NCBI RefSeq assembly: GCF_003056355.1
Contig: NZ_PYVW01000024.1
Location: 1 to 39,651, forward strand
DNA: 39,651 nucleotides
From: Devosia naphthalenivorans
GTDB taxonomy: Bacteria > Pseudomonadota > Alphaproteobacteria > Rhizobiales > Devosiaceae
Direction of reading: 5' to 3'
A program made the translations under genes and the position numbers. The notes below the pieces were generated by a model. It was not told the DNA's origin, searched no databases, and saw only the letters and a program-made list of their open reading frames with translations. How positions within the stretch are numbered: position 1 is the first letter of the stretch; each line of letters opens with the position of its first letter. This document shows positions 24,301-31,220 of the stretch, piece by piece.

Positions 24301-24782
24301 GCAACCGGGACGCTTCCCTCTTTCTTATCCTCGGGATCATTGGCGTGGATGCCTCCACCAAGGAAGCGGCGCTGATGTATCTCGATGGCAGTGTCGTGCC
24401 GGTTCTGCCGGTGTTGAACCTGACGCTCGGGTTCAACACCGGCGTAAGCTTCGGTATGTTCGCCTCGGACGGAACGCAGGGCTGGTTGGCGATAGTCCTT
24501 TTGACCCTCGCCATCTGCTTTGTGGTGGCGTGGCTATGGCACAAGAGCCAACATCTTCTCGAACGCCTCGGCTATGCCTCTATCCTCGGCGGGGCACTGG
24601 GCAACCTTGTGGACAGGGTTCCTGACGGGGCCGTCACCGATTTCATCGACCTCCACGCCGGTGGCTGGCACTTCCCCACCTTCAATCTGGCCGATGTCGG
24701 CATCACTGCTGGCGTCATGATGTTGCTCTGTTCCTCTCTCTTCCGGATCAACAATCACACGGTACCAGCATCGAGGAATTGA
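24297..24782 (+). CDS. lspA: Signal peptidase II (LspA)-like protein
   Basis: 161-aa inner-membrane aspartic peptidase of prolipoproteins, four membrane helices. VDASTKEAA, NTGVSFGMF, GNLVDRV and FNLADVGI are the conserved LspA boxes; the catalytic Asp pair lies in the last two. ATG 24297 overlaps the CDF stop. An LspA copy inside a metal operon is known from lead resistance, where PbrC or the PbrBC fusion carries this domain, so it is an accessory copy and not the housekeeping gene. No lipoprotein gene is adjacent. The following 162 bases contain no convincing gene. Confidence 0.9.
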   Translation: MSNRDASLFLILGIIGVDASTKEAALMYLDGSVVPVLPVLNLTLGFNTGVSFGMFASDGTQGWLAIVLLTLAICFVVAWLWHKSQHLLERLGYASILGGALGNLVDRVPDGAVTDFIDLHAGGWHFPTFNLADVGITAGVMMLLCSSLFRINNHTVPASRN

Positions 24783-24944
24783 GGCGGATAGCCCAAAACA
24801 AGAAAGATCGATGCAGCAGCTCGGCACGTTAGTTACAACGTCTTCGACTCGCGTATCAGCAAGCAATGGAGCCGGATCGAAGGGACGTCGAGTTCCAATA
24901 CGGGCCTCTGCTCCCCATCTTCCAGAACATCTGGCTGCTGCTGA

Positions 24945-25352
24945 TCACCCGGCGTCGGCGAGGTCCTTGAACACGACGCAGTCGCGCCCCGGTCCGCCGC
25001 AGCAAACGCTGTCGCACTGGGCCACGAACCGCTGCAGGCCGCGTTCCAAGGCCCTCAATTCGGCGAGCTTGGCCTGGACCTCGCCAAGATGCCCGCGGGC
25101 TATCTCGCCGACTTCGCGGCAATCCTGGTCCGCGCTGATTGACAGGCCGGCCAGGAGCCGCACCTGCTCGATGCCGAAACCGAAAACGCGGCACCGCCTG
25201 ATGAAGGTGAGCCGCTCCAGGTCATCGGCACCGTAGATGCGCTGCCCGCTACCGGTGCGATCTGCTGCCGGAAGAAGGCCGATCTCCTCGTAGTACCGTA
25301 TGGTCGGCGTGGTCACACCGGCTGCCTTCGCAAGTTTCCCGATCGTCAGCAT
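24945..25352 (-). CDS. MerR-family regulator with a six-Cys pattern
   Basis: 135 aa. Head MLTIGKLAKAAGVTTPTIRYYEEIGLL. Cysteines at 54, 78, 113, 117, 118 and 125; the loop CDSVCCGGPGRDC resembles the CC-x-C set of ZntR and is richer than that of MerR or CadR. ATG 25352 is preceded by GAGG. The longer start at 25382 would enter the promoter. It is divergent from two Cys-rich small proteins and a YnfA-type protein. The loop and neighbours suggest a thiophilic metal such as Hg, Zn or Cd; I cannot decide which. Confidence 0.85.
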   Translation of the reverse strand: MLTIGKLAKAAGVTTPTIRYYEEIGLLPAADRTGSGQRIYGADDLERLTFIRRCRVFGFGIEQVRLLAGLSISADQDCREVGEIARGHLGEVQAKLAELRALERGLQRFVAQCDSVCCGGPGRDCVVFKDLADAG

Positions 25353-25371
25353 GGCATCCTCGCTTTCGGTC

Positions 25372-25402
25372 TTGCCCTTCAAGTTACTTGAACGAATATG
25401 GT
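25372..25402 (+). promoter_or_regulatory. MerR-type promoter with TTCAAGT/ACTTGAA palindrome
   Basis: TTGCCC (25372-25377), 19-bp spacer starting with the perfect palindrome TTCAAGT-T-ACTTGAA, -10 TATGGT (25397-25402). The operator sequence differs from both other promoter classes here, consistent with a separate regulator. Confidence 0.78.
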
Positions 25403-25432
25403 GCTGTCCATCTCACCGAAAGGAGATCGACA

Positions 25433-25828
25433 ATGACCACCACCAACGCCAACACCAACACCAACACAGCAGACGCGTGCTGCTCATCCTGCGCGATGGC
25501 GGGCAACGGCGCTGCCCTGGCCACCGCCTGCACCCTGGATGCCGCCGACTTCAAGGAAAGGGTAGCCTCTGTCCAGGCCCTGGCGTCTCGCCATCTGTTG
25601 GCCAGTCGACGCGAGTCGTTGACGCTGCATCTCACCTACGCCCTCGAGGCATTGCCGGAAGTCAGGAATATCGTCGCCATGGAAGCGGAGTGCTGCGCAT
25701 TCCTCGATTTCGACATCCGGGCCGGAGAGCAGATAGAGCTGACCATGACTGCGCCCGAGAGTGTGGCACTGGCCGCCGACGAGCTGTTCGCCCATTTCGC
25801 CCCGGAACTCGCGAAGACGGCAGCATGA
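25433..25828 (+). CDS. Cys-rich soluble protein with ECCAF motif
   Basis: 131 aa of unknown function. An Asn-Thr repeat (NANTNTNTNT) at the N-terminus leads to ACCSSC (C16, C17, C20) and C33. The core is helical (FKERVASVQALASRHLL), then ECCAFLDFDI with vicinal Cys 87-88, and a strand-helix end (LTMTAPES, ADELFAHF). The AECCAFLDF type of motif recurs, as far as I recall, in small proteins next to MerR regulators, but no function is known to me. Vicinal Cys suggest binding of a thiophilic metal. ATG 25433 has AAGGAG; a TTG at 25388 lies inside the promoter. Coupled to the next gene by ATGA. Confidence 0.65.
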   Translation: MTTTNANTNTNTADACCSSCAMAGNGAALATACTLDAADFKERVASVQALASRHLLASRRESLTLHLTYALEALPEVRNIVAMEAECCAFLDFDIRAGEQIELTMTAPESVALAADELFAHFAPELAKTAA

Positions 25829-26025
25829 ACCCTAGCACCAAGAAGGGCATAGTCGCCACCGCAGGTGTCGCGGCAGCTTGCACGGCATGCTGCGCGGTGC
25901 CGATCGTTGCTGCCGGCGGTGCCGCGGTAATCGCCGGCCCCATTGGCATTGTTGCCGTCCTGCTCGCTGGCGCAGCCGGGTTGTGGGCATGGCTCCGAGA
26001 CCGTGCTAGGCGTCATCGGACCTGA
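25825..26025 (+). CDS. Small two-TM protein with vicinal Cys (MerF-like layout)
   Basis: 66 aa. Two hydrophobic segments (about 9-28 and 31-54) joined by a Gly-rich turn, with CTACCAVPI in the first (C19, C22, C23). A vicinal CC followed by P in TM1 is the layout of the mercury carriers MerF and MerT, although overall similarity cannot be judged by eye. The C-terminus is basic (RDRARRHRT). ATG 25825 overlaps the preceding stop. Uptake of a thiophilic metal or delivery to the Cys-rich partner are both possible; this is inference. Confidence 0.6.
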   Translation: MNPSTKKGIVATAGVAAACTACCAVPIVAAGGAAVIAGPIGIVAVLLAGAAGLWAWLRDRARRHRT

Positions 26026-26042
26026 CGTATCGGAGAGCAGCC

Positions 26043-26381
26043 ATGCCCATCGTCGTGACTACGGTGTTTATCTATGCCGGCGCCGCGCTGGCTGAGATAG
26101 TCGGGTGCTTCGCCTTTTGGGCGTGGCTGCGGCAAGGGCAGTCACCGATGTGGGCGTTGGCTGGCGTCCCCGCTTTGGTCGTCTTTGCCTGGCTGCTGAC
26201 GCTGGCACCTGCAGACCACGCCGGTAGAGCTTACGCGGCCTATGGTGGGGTCTACATAGCAGCGTCGCTGCTTTGGCTGTGGCTCGCGGAAGGCAGAGTG
26301 CCCGATCGATGGGACCTGTTCGGTGGGGCGCTGGCCCTGGTTGCCGCCAGCATTATTCTGTTCGCACCACGAAGTGCTTAA
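26043..26381 (+). CDS. YnfA-family (UPF0060) membrane protein
   Basis: 112 aa, four membrane segments, SMR-like size. [18 protein letters not shown] near 11-28 and [16 protein letters not shown] near 68-83 are the UPF0060 signatures, and [10 protein letters not shown] is also typical. YnfA proteins are reported as small exporters of dyes or toxic compounds, not clearly of metals. The gene begins 17 bases after the two-TM protein and likely shares its MerR-driven transcript. GGAGAGC precedes the ATG. The next 125 bases to the response regulator carry no gene but include one copy of a 13-bp repeat. Confidence 0.85.
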   Translation: MPIVVTTVFIYAGAALAEIVGCFAFWAWLRQGQSPMWALAGVPALVVFAWLLTLAPADHAGRAYAAYGGVYIAASLLWLWLAEGRVPDRWDLFGGALALVAASIILFAPRSA

Positions 26382-26394
26382 ATGGGAGAGTCGA

Positions 26395-26407
26395 GTACCA
26401 ATAGGGG
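26395..26407. repeat. 13-bp direct repeat, left copy
   Basis: GTACCAATAGGGG occurs here and again in the same orientation at 26914-26926; the two copies bracket the response regulator gene. A similar but not identical stretch (GTTCCAATACGGG) is at 24892-24904. Could mark a recombination or duplication, or be a regulatory element. Confidence 0.6.
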
Positions 26408-26506
26408 GCTGTGGGCATCTTGCCGGTCGATCATCCGATCGCTAGCCGCGAGGTTAACAATAGCCGGTACAATGGAGATACGCCGAGAAGCCGGTCAATG
26501 GCGCTC

Positions 26507-26866
26507 TTAAGGCGATAGAAGTGACCTGGCGGCGTCGATCAGTTCATCCGGCGTGGCCGGCTTGCTTATCCAGCGGCCATGGGCGAATGGCGTGCCCACA
26601 TGCATGCTGGGGTGCTCTCCAGAGTGCACAACGAAAGGAATGTGGTTCTGGACCAAACGCTCAACGACTTCGTCGCTGGTGCCATCGCGGAGCTCGATGT
26701 CGACGATCACGATGTCGGGCCGGCATATGGCCAACCATTCATTCGCTTGCTCGCAGGACATCACTGTTTTCACGTCGAAACCGGCGCTTCCGAGCATCTC
26801 CTCCATATCCAACGCTATGAGTGGCTCGTCTTCGAGCAATAGGGCGATCGACGCATTCCTTGACAT
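26507..26866 (-). CDS. Single-domain response regulator (CheY-like)
   Basis: 119-aa receiver domain without an output domain. E12 and D13 form the acid pair, D56 (IVIVDIEL) is the phospho-acceptor, and K102 is in the WISKPAT motif. It would receive phosphate from a histidine kinase not encoded in the window. ATG 26866 gives a start at the domain edge; GTG 26881 would add five residues. No clear ribosome site is seen for either. Single-domain receivers of this kind are frequent in Sphingomonadales stress phosphorelays. It is flanked by 13-bp direct repeats. Confidence 0.85.
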   Translation of the reverse strand: MSRNASIALLLEDEPLIALDMEEMLGSAGFDVKTVMSCEQANEWLAICRPDIVIVDIELRDGTSDEVVERLVQNHIPFVVHSGEHPSMHVGTPFAHGRWISKPATPDELIDAARSLLSP

Positions 26867-26913
26867 GCATGACAGTCGCACGATGGATCACTCCGCGCAA
26901 CGAACCTGCTGTG

Positions 26914-26926
26914 GTACCAATAGGGG
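26914..26926. repeat. 13-bp direct repeat, right copy
   Basis: Second copy of GTACCAATAGGGG, 519 bases from the first. It is followed within a few bases by the palindrome GGTTTC-AC-GAAACC (about 26929-26942). Confidence 0.6.
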
Positions 26927-26986
26927 ACCGGTTTCACGAAACCAACCATTGCCGACTGCAGCCTGCCGCCGGCATTGGTTCGCCGA

Positions 26987-27085
26987 TCAATATCGCTTGC
27001 CGAAGGCTCGCTCGATAGCCTCACGGATTTGGTCGGTCCCCATGATTGGTATTGTGCATCCCATTGTGGGTGCCCCTCGCACCAT
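26987..27085 (-). CDS. Possible 32-aa small protein
   Basis: ATG 27085 to TGA 26987 encodes a peptide starting MVRGAPTMGCTIPI and ending in a helical, charged segment (DQIREAIERAFGKRY). AAGGA lies ten bases upstream. The frame begins 16 bases after the stop of the gene fragment at 27102, and the response regulator lies further downstream on the same strand, so a small operon is possible. No family is known to me; it may be chance. Confidence 0.35.
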   Translation of the reverse strand: MVRGAPTMGCTIPIMGTDQIREAIERAFGKRY

Positions 27086-27101
27086 TTCAGATGCTTCCTT
27101 T

Positions 27102-27269
27102 TTACACGATCAGGATCTGCCCCTCGAGCAAGCGCATCACGATCCGCCGGCGCTCGCGCAGATCGCGTTTTCGATTGTAATCGTCGCGATAGTAGTCGTC
27201 GTCGACACCGTCTCTGGAATAGCTAAACTTGTTGTTCCCTCTATGTTCTTGATTGATGCCGTGACTGTG
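27102..27269 (-). pseudogene. 3' fragment of a minus-strand gene
   Basis: A 55-codon frame without a start codon ends at TAA 27102. Its peptide is very polar (DGVDDDYYRDDYNRKRD, then RERRRIVMRLLEG) and looks like a genuine C-terminus. An in-frame stop lies directly upstream, at the promoter of the next plus-strand gene. This suggests that the arrival of the pair at 27339-29724 removed its 5' part. Confidence 0.35.
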
Positions 27270-27276
27270 TTAGATT
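27249..27276 (+). promoter_or_regulatory. Putative promoter of the NdpA-like/membrane pair
   Basis: TTGATT (27249-27254), 16-bp spacer, TAGATT (27271-27276), 62 bases before the TTG start. Each hexamer matches consensus at four positions. No operator dyad is evident. Confidence 0.4.
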
Positions 27277-27338
27277 CAGTCTTTGGAATCTGTGTCGCGT
27301 ACAGTCATTGTTGGTAGGCGAAAAGTGGAGGGACTTCC

Positions 27339-28391
27339 TTGGGACTGCTGACAGACGAAGAACGTGCTCAAGTGACGATCTCCAGAATGATACTTCACAT
27401 TGTGGGCGGTGAGGACGATTTCCTGCCGCAGCCTGAGTTCGAAGAGATCGAGCACCAGGATTTCTTCCTGGCGCGCCTGCTCGATGTAGACGTGGCGCCG
27501 GTTCACCAGTTCGCCGACGCTTCCACCACCAAGGCAGCCCTCGAGAGATTGGCTCGGAGCGAAGAGAATTTCGAGACTGCAGCGCAGAGCCTTTCTCGAT
27601 CCTTCGCCAACCATCATCGCGGCAACAGCAGGGATGGTGCATTCTTCGTGTTCGAGATGCGGATGGGTGGGGACGACGTGGTCTACGCATTGGCCAAGTA
27701 CGACTACAGCCAAGCGATTGAGCGGTACGACCGCGAAGGTCGATCCGGGCTCCGCCAGATCATCCAAGCGTTCATCGCCGATCGCAAGGCTATCCAGAAA
27801 TCATGCTTGGTGAGGGTGAAGGATGGTGTTGCCGACTCCATGGTCGCCGCTCGCGACAGGATGAAACAGGCACCAGACCTCACGGAATACTTCGAACGCT
27901 TCCTTGACGTCTCTCGGAGCCGGTCAGATCAGGAACTCACTCAGGGACTCAAGGACGCCGTCCTTGCTGTCCTGAAGTCCTGCCAGGATTTGCTGCCGGA
28001 CCGGGACCTCGCGGCTGCTCATGCGGTCGCCCGTGACGCGCTCCGGAACCGGGAGTCAGTCGACAATGAAGCCGTTCAGGAGGCCGTGTTCATCGCTGCG
28101 GGACGGCCCGAGGATGAGGCTACCAAGGAGAGGTTGGACAAGGCCACCTTCCGCAGTCTCAAGGCCAAGCGGCTCGATGGTATAGCCTTTAGGCCGGATC
28201 CTGCGGCTATGGGCAAGGCTAGCCGGAAGAAAATCGCTACGGCGGAGGGTGTGAGACTAGAGTACCCCGGCGGGCTGGAGAACAATGGGGTGGCCCGCAG
28301 CGCAGAGCCGGGCGGCGGAACCCGCATCACAATCATTACCAAGAAGGAGCTGGTTGTTGACGACGTCGTTCCTGAAAGAGCTGGGCGCTAG
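27339..28391 (+). CDS. NdpA/NA37-like nucleoid-associated family protein
   Basis: 350 aa, soluble. The layout resembles the NA37/YejK (NdpA) family: an ISRMILHIV first strand, a segment with FETAAQSLSRSF, GAFFVFEMRMGGDDVVYALAKYDY (the typical paired strands), and a C-terminal part with LEYPGG and TRITIITKK. Housekeeping NdpA binds DNA or nucleoid; its biochemistry is poorly known. This copy is diverged and sits in accessory DNA. The start is TTG 27339 with GGAGG seven bases upstream. The last 35 bases overlap the next gene, so the two form one unit. A role as sensor or DNA-binding part of a defence system is a hypothesis. Confidence 0.62.
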   Translation: MGLLTDEERAQVTISRMILHIVGGEDDFLPQPEFEEIEHQDFFLARLLDVDVAPVHQFADASTTKAALERLARSEENFETAAQSLSRSFANHHRGNSRDGAFFVFEMRMGGDDVVYALAKYDYSQAIERYDREGRSGLRQIIQAFIADRKAIQKSCLVRVKDGVADSMVAARDRMKQAPDLTEYFERFLDVSRSRSDQELTQGLKDAVLAVLKSCQDLLPDRDLAAAHAVARDALRNRESVDNEAVQEAVFIAAGRPEDEATKERLDKATFRSLKAKRLDGIAFRPDPAAMGKASRKKIATAEGVRLEYPGGLENNGVARSAEPGGGTRITIITKKELVVDDVVPERAGR

Positions 28392-29724
28392 AATCGATCT
28401 GCTCGTCGAAGCCGGCGACGCCCTGGTCAACGAAGGCCCCGAGTGGGCGGTTGTATCCGCCCTCAGTGCCGGAGCGCTTACGGATGTTTGGGCTTTGGCC
28501 AATGCCGCCGGAATCGAAACCGACGTGGAGGACGCATCGGAGTCGTCGGTTGGTTCCATCCGCGATGTCGCAGCTGAACTGGAACCATTTCGAGCATCGT
28601 TCAGGAAGCCCAACTTGGAGCCGGCAAAGGTTCTGTTGACACTGAGTGGCCTCGGCGACTGGCTAGCCGCGGATGAGGGCGGGGTCGTTTGGAAGCACGT
28701 GCAGACAGTTCGCCCATTTTCTACTCGGGGCAGACGCTTTGCTGCTTGGGGTGAGGCCATCGCGCAGGTTGCAGTCGAAGCCACCGCAAGTCCTCGCGAC
28801 CTCGTCCGTGAGGCGGGCGCGCCGACGGTGCCCTGGCGGCTCGAGCCATGGATATTTTCCGCGCTATCCGCTGACTACCCGATGGAGGACAGGGTCTTCA
28901 CCACATGGGCAACCCAAGCGCAGGCAGTGGCGCTTCGTTGCCTCGCCAGCGAACGCCTGGCAGACGGCACCCTAGTCTATGCCGGACCGCCAAGACTGAA
29001 ACAGGCACTTGTCGCGGTCCAATTGGATCGCGACATCCTGGGCCAGTCCCAACGTGCGCTGCGTTGGGTGTACGAGAATGAAAAGGAGGCCGAGGCGCGG
29101 CATGGATTGTTCGTGGCCGAGATCCCGAGGGCAGTAGGCAGTTTCGCTTCAAACGGCGGGCGCATTGATGCCCGTGCTCTAGGGACGGCGCTTGAAGGCG
29201 CCAAGATAGCCTACCAACTCAGCCTTTCCGACGTGAGCAGGGATGCATTGAGGGGAATCGCCGATCTCCGTAAAGCTGTCTCAGAAGAGATCGGCAAGGT
29301 CGCAGACACCACCCGCCAGCTTGCTGCCGCAGTGACAGGCTCTCTATTCTTCGGTCTGGGGTTGGTTGCGGCCCGGCTTACCACGCAAGTTCCGGCACTC
29401 TTGTTGATCACGCTCTCACTCGTTCTGGCTGCGTATGTGGTGGCGGTGATTTTCGCCAGCATTCATTTCATGAAGTTACAATCAGACCTTCGCGAAGACT
29501 GGAAGGACCGCTTCTACAGGTTCCTAGGGGAAGCCGATTACGAGACCATGGTCACGATCCCAATGGAGCGAGCCAAGTTCGGGTTTGACGTCTCGGCTAT
29601 GATCTCGGTGGGTGTATCCATTTTGCTGGTGATTGTCGTCGTGTTCTTTTCGGTGTCGCCGTCGTCTCCGGATGTTGGTGATGATCTGCCAACAGCAGAT
29701 AGCGTTCCAGGCATTTCACAGTAA
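28357..29724 (+). CDS. Three-TM protein paired with the NdpA-like protein
   Basis: 455 aa, no family recognised. Residues 1 to about 310 are soluble, largely helical and acidic, with Trp-rich segments (GDWLAADEGG, VPWRLEPWIF) and no nucleotide-binding motif that I can see. A heptad-like helix (DLRKAVSEEIGKVADTTRQLAAA) leads into two membrane helices (about 325-370) and a third near 420-440. TTG 28357 is the chosen start, with AAGGAG seven bases before it inside the upstream gene. A large soluble part plus a C-terminal membrane anchor is the layout of membrane-damaging effectors in some phage-defence systems; this role is inference. Confidence 0.6.
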   Translation: MTTSFLKELGARIDLLVEAGDALVNEGPEWAVVSALSAGALTDVWALANAAGIETDVEDASESSVGSIRDVAAELEPFRASFRKPNLEPAKVLLTLSGLGDWLAADEGGVVWKHVQTVRPFSTRGRRFAAWGEAIAQVAVEATASPRDLVREAGAPTVPWRLEPWIFSALSADYPMEDRVFTTWATQAQAVALRCLASERLADGTLVYAGPPRLKQALVAVQLDRDILGQSQRALRWVYENEKEAEARHGLFVAEIPRAVGSFASNGGRIDARALGTALEGAKIAYQLSLSDVSRDALRGIADLRKAVSEEIGKVADTTRQLAAAVTGSLFFGLGLVAARLTTQVPALLLITLSLVLAAYVVAVIFASIHFMKLQSDLREDWKDRFYRFLGEADYETMVTIPMERAKFGFDVSAMISVGVSILLVIVVVFFSVSPSSPDVGDDLPTADSVPGISQ

Positions 29725-30292
29725 CCAGCGGTAAGAAGCTGGCAGAACACAGCCGCCCCCGGGATGGTAGGTGAACCCTGTAAGAAGTTGACGGGTTGTG
29801 ACGAGTACTGGCATGGCATGACGCCAGATCTCAGGATCGTGGCGAAACCAGGCAATGCTTGGGAATGCACCCCGTAGGGAACACGGCGACCCGCCGACCC
29901 GACAGAGCAGATATCGACTGCAAGGTAGTTCGGCTTACTGGGGCCTGTTTCCCATCCGAGATTTAACTGCAGACGATCGTTCCCATAACTTTTTGAAACA
30001 AAAGTCCCCTGCGTCAGGAGATCGAGGACGTGCTCTATCCTCTCAAGGAGAGCTATCAGTCGTGCGGGTTCAAGAAGTCTGTGGGGGCCAAGCGGTTCTA
30101 ACACGGACTTCTTCGAGACTACCCGTTCCTACGGCCCCTAGAGAACATGGGCATTGTGCAATCTGCGTCTGCGTCGGCCCTCGGTCGACGAGCTCAGGAT
30201 CAAGCAACGCTCGTTGGCAAAGATCTCTACGAGCGAACGGAGCATGATCCCCAAAACAGTCCTGCTGGCTTGCTTCGCAGCACACCAAAGAC
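29725..30292. other. 568 bp without a convincing gene
   Basis: No frame on either strand has both a plausible start and protein-like composition. A 32-codon stretch at 29996-30100 plus (EIEDVLYPLKESYQ ... VGAKRF, then stop) has no start and could be the tail of a broken gene. No transposon ends, tRNA or strong hairpin was found. The stretch separates the putative defence pair from the arsenic genes. Confidence 0.5.
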
Positions 30293-30817
30293 CTAACTGC
30301 AGCAGGGGGACTTAGCGGCTGGTGCGCAGCATCCCGAGCTGACAGCCTGTTGGGCAGCTCGATGCCGTGGCTTGCAAATGGCGGAGCGGTGCTCCAGTTG
30401 CAGTACGACAGTCTCCTCGTCTACTGCCAATTGATCAAGGTCAAACACTTGCATCGGCTCGCCGGGGCGGCTCACCTCAAAGGTCACCCTCGCGTCACCG
30501 TTGAGAGGGATCTTCCGGTCGACCTGAGCAAGAATACGGGTGAATTTTCCCACCTGCATGAATGTTCGTTCCGACTCTGCCGAAATGTCTTCCACCTGAA
30601 GCACGGTCTCCTGCCATGCGTCGGGATTGCCGCCGCAGTCCAGTGTCACAAAGGAACCGGCTTTGACTTCGGTGACGTGGTAACCCCGCCCGATGCGCCG
30701 ACCGGCATATTCAATGACGAGGGCCTTCTCGTCGTGACCTTCCAGCATATGCAGCAATCGAGCGAGCGAAAAATCGGCGCTTGAGGTGGTGGGATCCTGC
30801 GTGACAAGAGCGCTCAT
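30293..30817 (-). CDS. DUF6428-like protein of arsenic loci
   Basis: 174 aa. HDEKALVIEYAGRRIGRGYHVTEVKAGSF and the DCGGNPDAWQETVLQ segment match, from memory, a family (DUF6428) found beside arsR genes. The C-terminus adds CCAPAAKSPCCS, a Cys pattern likely to bind As(III) or Sb(III). ATG 30817 has AAGGA upstream; the frame to 30838 adds seven residues without a better site. Divergent from arsR with only 40 bases between the starts, so the same ArsR probably represses both. Function unknown; arsenite binding or sensing is inferred. Confidence 0.68.
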   Translation of the reverse strand: MSALVTQDPTTSSADFSLARLLHMLEGHDEKALVIEYAGRRIGRGYHVTEVKAGSFVTLDCGGNPDAWQETVLQVEDISAESERTFMQVGKFTRILAQVDRKIPLNGDARVTFEVSRPGEPMQVFDLDQLAVDEETVVLQLEHRSAICKPRHRAAQQAVSSGCCAPAAKSPCCS

Positions 30818-30857
30818 TCTGAATATCCTTCGTTTCAACGACTCTTGAGAGATTGAG

Positions 30858-31220
30858 ATGAAATTGCAAGAACATCAAGCCCTCGATGCTTTCGCCGCCT
30901 TGTCGCAAGGCACCCGGCTGCAAATGGTGCGGGTTCTGGTCATCGCCGGAAAGGCAGGATTGCCCGCAGGCGTCGTCGCCGAAAAGGTAGGAGCATCCTC
31001 ATCGAGTGCTTCGTTCCATCTCTCTCATCTCGAACACTCAGGGCTTGTGGCATCGAAGCGCGAGGGACGGTCGATCATCTACACAGCGGACTATGATGCG
31101 CTTTCCGGGCTCGTCCAATTCTTGATGGCCGATTGCTGCCAGGGGCATCCGGAAATTATCGCCGGTGCGGCGGCGGCGGTTGCCAGCTGCTGCCAGCCGC
31201 AAGACGGGGCTAATGCATGA
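30858..31220 (+). CDS. arsR: ArsR-family As(III)-responsive repressor (copy 1)
   Basis: 120 aa winged-helix repressor. AFAALSQGTRLQMVRVL and the recognition helix SSSASFHLSHLEHSGLV are typical. The metal site is probably in the C-terminal DCCQGHP and SCCQP pairs, as in ArsR of the Acidithiobacillus type, not the CVC box of the E. coli protein. The inverted half-sites TCAA-N6-TTGA (30835-30848) in the 40-bp divergent gap may be its operator. The stop overlaps the MFS start (ATGA). Confidence 0.88.
   Translation: MKLQEHQALDAFAALSQGTRLQMVRVLVIAGKAGLPAGVVAEKVGASSSSASFHLSHLEHSGLVASKREGRSIIYTADYDALSGLVQFLMADCCQGHPEIIAGAAAAVASCCQPQDGANA

Noticed and set aside
24871..24975. Plus-strand frame of 34 codons (MEPDRRDVEFQYGPLLP...) converging on merR
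   Set aside because: Peptide looks plausible but has no ribosome site, overlaps the 3' end of merR, and has no known relative.
29538..30104. 189-codon minus-strand frame over the gap after the membrane protein
   Set aside because: Its 3' half is antisense to the real gene; no start context and no domain.
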